Below, in pieces: positions 5,910 to 8,989 of a stretch of DNA of 8,989 bases. Source of the DNA: Bacilli bacterium (GTDB lineage Bacteria; Bacillota_I; Bacilli_A; RF39; UBA660); assembly GCA_017888105.1 (NCBI GenBank), contig JAGHGS010000135.1:1-8989 (forward strand). Reading direction: 5' to 3'. Made by a program: the position numbers and the translations under genes. Each line of letters begins with the position of its first letter. The first letter of the stretch is position 1. The notes under the pieces are model-generated. The model ran no database searches. It was not told the origin of the DNA and saw only the letters and a program-made list of their open reading frames with translations.

Positions 5910-7031
5910 ATGGAAAGAAAAGTTAATTTTGTTTTTATTATTGTTTTTGTTTTATTTCTTACCTTTATGGGAGCTTCTTATTTCTTTTTAGAAGATCAAA
6001 CTTTTTCTGTTAATGAAAATAGGGTATTACAAACTTTACCAGATTTCTCATTTGAACATTTATTAGATGGATCTTATATCAGTGATATTGAAAGTTATAT
6101 TAATGATCAAGGTTTATTTCGAGATCAATTTATGGAGCTTAAAACTTCTTTCTTACTTTTACTTGGTAATAAAGATATTAATCAAGTATATATTGGAAAA
6201 GATGGATATTTGCTTCAAAAAGTTTTATCTTCTGATTTTCATTATGAACAATTTTATAAAAATATAGAATTTATTCACTCTTTTGCTTCTAATAGTCAAA
6301 TTCCTGTTTCTTTGATGCTTGTTCCATCTTCTTATTCTATTTTAAAAGATAAATTACCTGAGTATGCATTACCAATTAATGAAGTGGATTTAATTTTGGA
6401 AATGAAAGAGAAATATCAGGATTTATCTTTTATTGATGTTTTTTCTCATTTAGAGGAACATCAAGATGAAACTATTTATTATAAAACCGATCATCATTGG
6501 ACTACTTTGGGAGCTTATTATGCTTATCAAGCTTGGCAAGAAGAAAAAGGGATAGAAGTATCAATGAATTCTTATCAAATAAAAAAAGTTTCTTCTAGTT
6601 TTAAGGGAACTTTGTATTCTAAGGTTTTAAATCCAAATAGTGCGGTTGATCAAATTCAATTGTTTTATCCCAAGAAAGAGATCCCTTATACCGTCATGTA
6701 TAATTTTAATCAAAGGGAAAGTACATCGGTATATGATTATGATAAATTGGATGTTAAAGATCAATATCAAGTGTTTTTAGGTGGAAATTATCCAGAGATT
6801 ACCATTCATACAAATAGTGATAATGATCGCTCTATTTTGCTTTTTAAAGATTCTTTTGCTAATTCTTTTTTACCATTTTTGATTCATGATTATGAAAATA
6901 TTTATGTAGTTGATTTAAGATATTTTAATCAAGATGTTTCTAGTTATATTGAAGAAAGAGAAATTGATGAAATTTTATTTTTGTATAATGTTACGAATTT
7001 AGCAGATGATACATCTTTGAAGAAATTATAA
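5910..7031 (+). CDS. DHHW/AlgJ-like SGNH O-acyltransferase, membrane anchored
   Basis: The 373-residue partner of the MBOAT protein has a single N-terminal signal anchor (about 6-27) followed by an extracytoplasmic SGNH-like domain of the AlgJ/AlgX/DHHW type. After the anchor comes the usual SVNENRVLQTLPDFS segment (33-47), then INDQGLFRDQF (64-74). The signature YKTDHHWTTLGAYYAYQAW (191-209) carries Asp194 and His196, and LLFKDSFANSFLPFL (310-324) carries the likely nucleophile Ser315. Known relatives transfer acetyl groups to alginate (AlgJ/AlgX) or to peptidoglycan (PatB), receiving them from the MBOAT protein. The gene begins 8 bases after the MBOAT stop with AGGAGGA (5900-5906) ahead of ATG. 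It closes the operon and ends at the terminator. All catalytic positions look intact. The polymer substrate is unknown. Confidence 0.88.
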   Translation: MERKVNFVFIIVFVLFLTFMGASYFFLEDQTFSVNENRVLQTLPDFSFEHLLDGSYISDIESYINDQGLFRDQFMELKTSFLLLLGNKDINQVYIGKDGYLLQKVLSSDFHYEQFYKNIEFIHSFASNSQIPVSLMLVPSSYSILKDKLPEYALPINEVDLILEMKEKYQDLSFIDVFSHLEEHQDETIYYKTDHHWTTLGAYYAYQAWQEEKGIEVSMNSYQIKKVSSSFKGTLYSKVLNPNSAVDQIQLFYPKKEIPYTVMYNFNQRESTSVYDYDKLDVKDQYQVFLGGNYPEITIHTNSDNDRSILLFKDSFANSFLPFLIHDYENIYVVDLRYFNQDVSSYIEEREIDEILFLYNVTNLADDTSLKKL

Positions 7032-7069
7032 AAAAACAGATCGAATTTTTTTAGTCCAATCTGTTTTTT
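7031..7069. terminator. Bidirectional terminator between convergent genes
   Basis: An 11-bp perfect inverted repeat (AAAAAACAGAT at 7031-7041, ATCTGTTTTTT at 7059-7069) encloses a 17-nt loop. Because one arm is A-rich and the other T-rich, it gives a hairpin followed by U's on either strand. It overlaps the last base of the acyltransferase stop codon and lies 2 bases beyond the stop of the minus-strand gene, so it probably serves both. Confidence 0.8.
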
Positions 7070-7071
7070 GT

Positions 7072-8868
7072 TTAACTTGCTTTTTTTAATTTACGCACTT
7101 TTACTTGATATTTTAAATTATATTTTTTAATCATTTTTTTCTTTTTTAACATTTTTTCTTCATTTTTTAATAAAGAGTAACGTAGTTTGTTTATATATAG
7201 AAGATATTCTTCATCAATAGATAATTCGGGATATTTATTTAAGATATTTTTTTCTAGATTATTTAAATAAGAAATATTGGTTGTTGTTAGTTGTAATGCT
7301 TCTTCTAGAGCATCACTACCTTTTTTGATGTGTTCTAAATTAGGAGATTCATATGGTAGTGATTTGTGCTTTAATAAATTATCTAGTAAATTTAGGTGGT
7401 TATTGACAAGAAGTCCAGCGGTAAACATAAAGAAATAACGATTACGAATAAAAGGGAGAAGTAGAATAGATGGTAATTCTAATGTTTTACTTGCTTTCTT
7501 TATTTTGGTTTTAATTAGTGCTTTTTCTATCTTTTTTAAATTTTCTCCACTTAAATTTTCTAAATCTTCTGCTTTTGCGATAAAATGATTGTTTAAATCG
7601 ATTTGATTATCTAAATGTTGTTTTCGTAATTGTTCTTCTAAATAGAATAATTCTTGCTCTGTAATATTTTCTTGGAGTATATTTTCTTCTCTAATTAAAT
7701 CTTTTGCTTTTTCACTTTCTAATTCTTTTTTTAATTTTTTTAGTTTGTTTTCTTTGTTTAAAATGTTTTGTCTATCTTCAGGTTTTAACTTTTTAACTTT
7801 TAGTTTTTCTATTTCTTTTAATATAAGATTTATTTTTTGTAAGTATTCATCATAATTTTTGTCTTCAAATTCTTTTGCTTTTTCTTCTTGTTTTTCTGCT
7901 TCTATGTTTGAAATTTCTTTTTCAATTATAGATAAATTGGGTGTTATAAATTTTTCTTCCTCTTTCTTTTTTGGATTTTGTTCTTTTGGGGTTTCTTCTT
8001 TTTTATCTTGTTCTTTAACTTGGATTTGTTTTTGGTTTTCATTTAAATTGTTTTCTTTTATAGTCTTTTGATTGCTATTTTCTTTAAGATTTTCTTTGGT
8101 TATAACTGTTAAGGTTTCTTGTTTTTCTTTTGAAATGGAAATTGGTGTATTAATTGGAGGAATAGGTGAATTAAATACTTGGGGTTCTTCATTTACTAGT
8201 GTTGATTTTAAAGTTGGACTGTTTTCGGTTTTCTTTATTGGATTTGAAATAGTAAAGGTTTGTATAAATGACTGAGAATTATTATCGCTATTTTCTTTTG
8301 ATATTATATTTTTATTCATCTCTTTTTCATCTTTTTTTATTTCTTCTGAATTTTTTTGATTAAATAAATATGAATGATCTAGTTTATTTTTAAAATCATT
8401 CTTATTTGTTAATTCTGGTTGAATTATTTTTGATTCAAGTTCAGTTTCTTGTTTGCGTGTTAATTTTTCTATTTCATCTTTTATTTCTTCTTTGGTTGTT
8501 ATTTCTTTTTTTAAAATTTTTTCTTCTAATTCATCTATTATTTTTTCGTCTTGTTTGGTAAGTTTATCTTTTTTTAAGTTTTTTTCCTGGCAATAAAATT
8601 CAGTAATTTCTTTTTTTAATTCTTCTTTCGTTAACTGAAAAATAGAGTTTTTTATTAATGGTTTAGGGGTTTCTGGAAAGGTTTTTATTATGCTTTGAGG
8701 CTTTTCTTTTTTTATTGGTCTATTTTCTTGTTTAATTTTTTCTAATTTGACAGTCTTTTCTTTTTGAAATAGAGAATAGATGAAACCTAGTATTATAATG
8801 ATGATGTATTTTAACCATCTAAAAAGCCATTTTAAAAAGTTTTTAAGTTTATATAGTAATTCTTGCAT
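7072..8868 (-). CDS. Membrane-anchored, Lys/Glu-rich coiled-coil protein of unknown function
   Basis: I do not recognise this 598-residue protein. Numbering from the ATG at 8868, a basic amphipathic N-terminus precedes one strong membrane segment (about 14-34, with a run of five isoleucines). A Lys/Glu/Gln/Asn-rich region then runs to about 460. It has helical stretches at about 80-150 and 310-420 (LKKLKKELESEKAKDLIREE) separated by a low-complexity, Pro/Ser/Thr/Asn-containing part (about 150-300). The C-terminal part is more ordered: a hydrophobic patch (about 464-489, LELPSILLLPFIRNRYFF and then AGLLVNNHL), further helices and a very basic tail rich in Lys. The hydrophobic patch may be a second membrane or membrane-associated helix. 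It could be a structural or scaffolding protein at the membrane. An in-frame GTG at 8877 would add three residues; the ATG is preferred because the predicted promoter leaves almost no leader before the GTG. No good ribosome binding site precedes either. Its stop is 2 bases from the shared terminator. Confidence 0.7.
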   Translation of the reverse strand: MQELLYKLKNFLKWLFRWLKYIIIIILGFIYSLFQKEKTVKLEKIKQENRPIKKEKPQSIIKTFPETPKPLIKNSIFQLTKEELKKEITEFYCQEKNLKKDKLTKQDEKIIDELEEKILKKEITTKEEIKDEIEKLTRKQETELESKIIQPELTNKNDFKNKLDHSYLFNQKNSEEIKKDEKEMNKNIISKENSDNNSQSFIQTFTISNPIKKTENSPTLKSTLVNEEPQVFNSPIPPINTPISISKEKQETLTVITKENLKENSNQKTIKENNLNENQKQIQVKEQDKKEETPKEQNPKKKEEEKFITPNLSIIEKEISNIEAEKQEEKAKEFEDKNYDEYLQKINLILKEIEKLKVKKLKPEDRQNILNKENKLKKLKKELESEKAKDLIREENILQENITEQELFYLEEQLRKQHLDNQIDLNNHFIAKAEDLENLSGENLKKIEKALIKTKIKKASKTLELPSILLLPFIRNRYFFMFTAGLLVNNHLNLLDNLLKHKSLPYESPNLEHIKKGSDALEEALQLTTTNISYLNNLEKNILNKYPELSIDEEYLLYINKLRYSLLKNEEKMLKKKKMIKKYNLKYQVKVRKLKKAS

Positions 8869-8885
8869 AAATATCACTAAAGTTC

Positions 8886-8914
8886 ATTTTAACATAAATT
8901 AGATTAGATGTAAA
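8886..8914 (-). promoter_or_regulatory. SigA-type extended -10 promoter for the coiled-coil gene
   Basis: Read on the minus strand, TTTACA (8914-8909; five of six matches to TTGACA) is followed by a 17-base spacer and TAAAAT (8891-8886; five of six matches to TATAAT). A TG dinucleotide one base upstream of the -10 makes it an extended -10. Transcription would start near 8877-8881, so the GTG at 8877 would be essentially leaderless and the ATG at 8868 would have only about ten bases of leader. Confidence 0.6.
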
Positions 8915-8989
8915 ATAACATGAAAAAATAATTTTATAATACTTATAATATGTTATATTATTTCTTGTGGTTGGCCATGCATTGATTAA
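8915..8989. other. AT-rich end of window, no gene seen
   Basis: No coding region is supported on either strand. TATAAT hexamers at 8935-8940 and 8944-8949 and a 7-bp inverted repeat (ATAATAT-GTT-ATATTAT, 8945-8961) are visible, but they lie in such AT-rich sequence that they cannot be called promoters or operators with confidence. Confidence 0.5.

Noticed and set aside
4498..7031. DltB/DltD-type teichoic acid D-alanylation genes
   Set aside because: The MBOAT protein has AlgI-branch signatures, its partner has the DHHW motif, and no DltA ligase or DltC carrier gene is present in the window.
7859..8275. Two consecutive plus-strand open frames rich in Phe/Ser
   Set aside because: They mirror the Lys/Glu-rich codons of the minus-strand coiled-coil gene and have no initiation signal; the minus-strand gene has promoter and terminator support.
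8935..8961. Divergent plus-strand promoter (two TATAAT hexamers) and a 7-bp palindrome as an operator
   Set aside because: No acceptable -35 lies at the right spacing, no gene follows within the window, and AT-rich sequence produces such matches frequently.
1..8989. CRISPR array, insertion sequence, tRNA/rRNA gene or phage module
   Set aside because: No regularly spaced repeats, transposase-like protein, cloverleaf sequence or phage structural gene could be seen on either strand.

Overview
The window is AT-rich (very roughly 30% GC), uses the standard bacterial code (TGG for Trp; a TGA stop ends the lipoprotein gene), and has strong AGGAGG-type ribosome binding sites and an ECF sigma/anti-sigma pair of the SigV/RsiV type. 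Together these point to a low-GC Bacillota, plausibly an uncultured gut-type Bacilli or Erysipelotrichia-like lineage. The lineage is inference. The odd length and the abrupt start suggest a short contig.

Layout. (1) About 1-1792, + strand: the C-terminal two thirds of valyl-tRNA synthetase. The N-terminal third, including the HIGH signature, is absent, and the first ~40 bases do not read as ValRS. A strong hairpin terminator follows (1801-1839). (2) 1851-7031, + strand: a compact six-gene operon with gaps of 12 bases or less or short overlaps throughout. It encodes a membrane-anchored SGNH hydrolase, a DUF4358-like lipoprotein, an ECF sigma factor, an RsiV-like anti-sigma factor, an AlgI-type MBOAT O-acyltransferase and a DHHW/AlgJ-like SGNH acyltransferase. 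A candidate ECF-type promoter lies just upstream, so the operon may be autoregulated. (3) 7031-7069: a hairpin able to terminate transcription from both sides. (4) 7072 to about 8868, - strand: a large Lys/Glu-rich, coiled-coil-prone, membrane-anchored protein of unknown function, converging on the operon, with a good extended -10 promoter very close to its start codon. (5) 8915-8989: AT-rich and non-coding as far as can be seen.

How the genes may work together. In Bacillus subtilis, RsiV binds lysozyme, is cut by signal peptidase and then by a site-2 protease, and releases SigV, which turns on the peptidoglycan O-acetyltransferase gene oatA in the same operon. Here oatA is absent, and the position after rsiV is taken by a two-protein MBOAT + DHHW module, the architecture of the alginate (AlgI/AlgJ) and Gram-negative peptidoglycan (PatA/PatB) O-acetylation systems. 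The front of the operon adds a second SGNH enzyme and a lipoprotein. The most interesting reading is a self-contained, stress- or lysozyme-induced cell-envelope acylation system with its own sensor. The family assignments are well supported by motifs; the inducer, acyl donor and acceptor polymer are inference.
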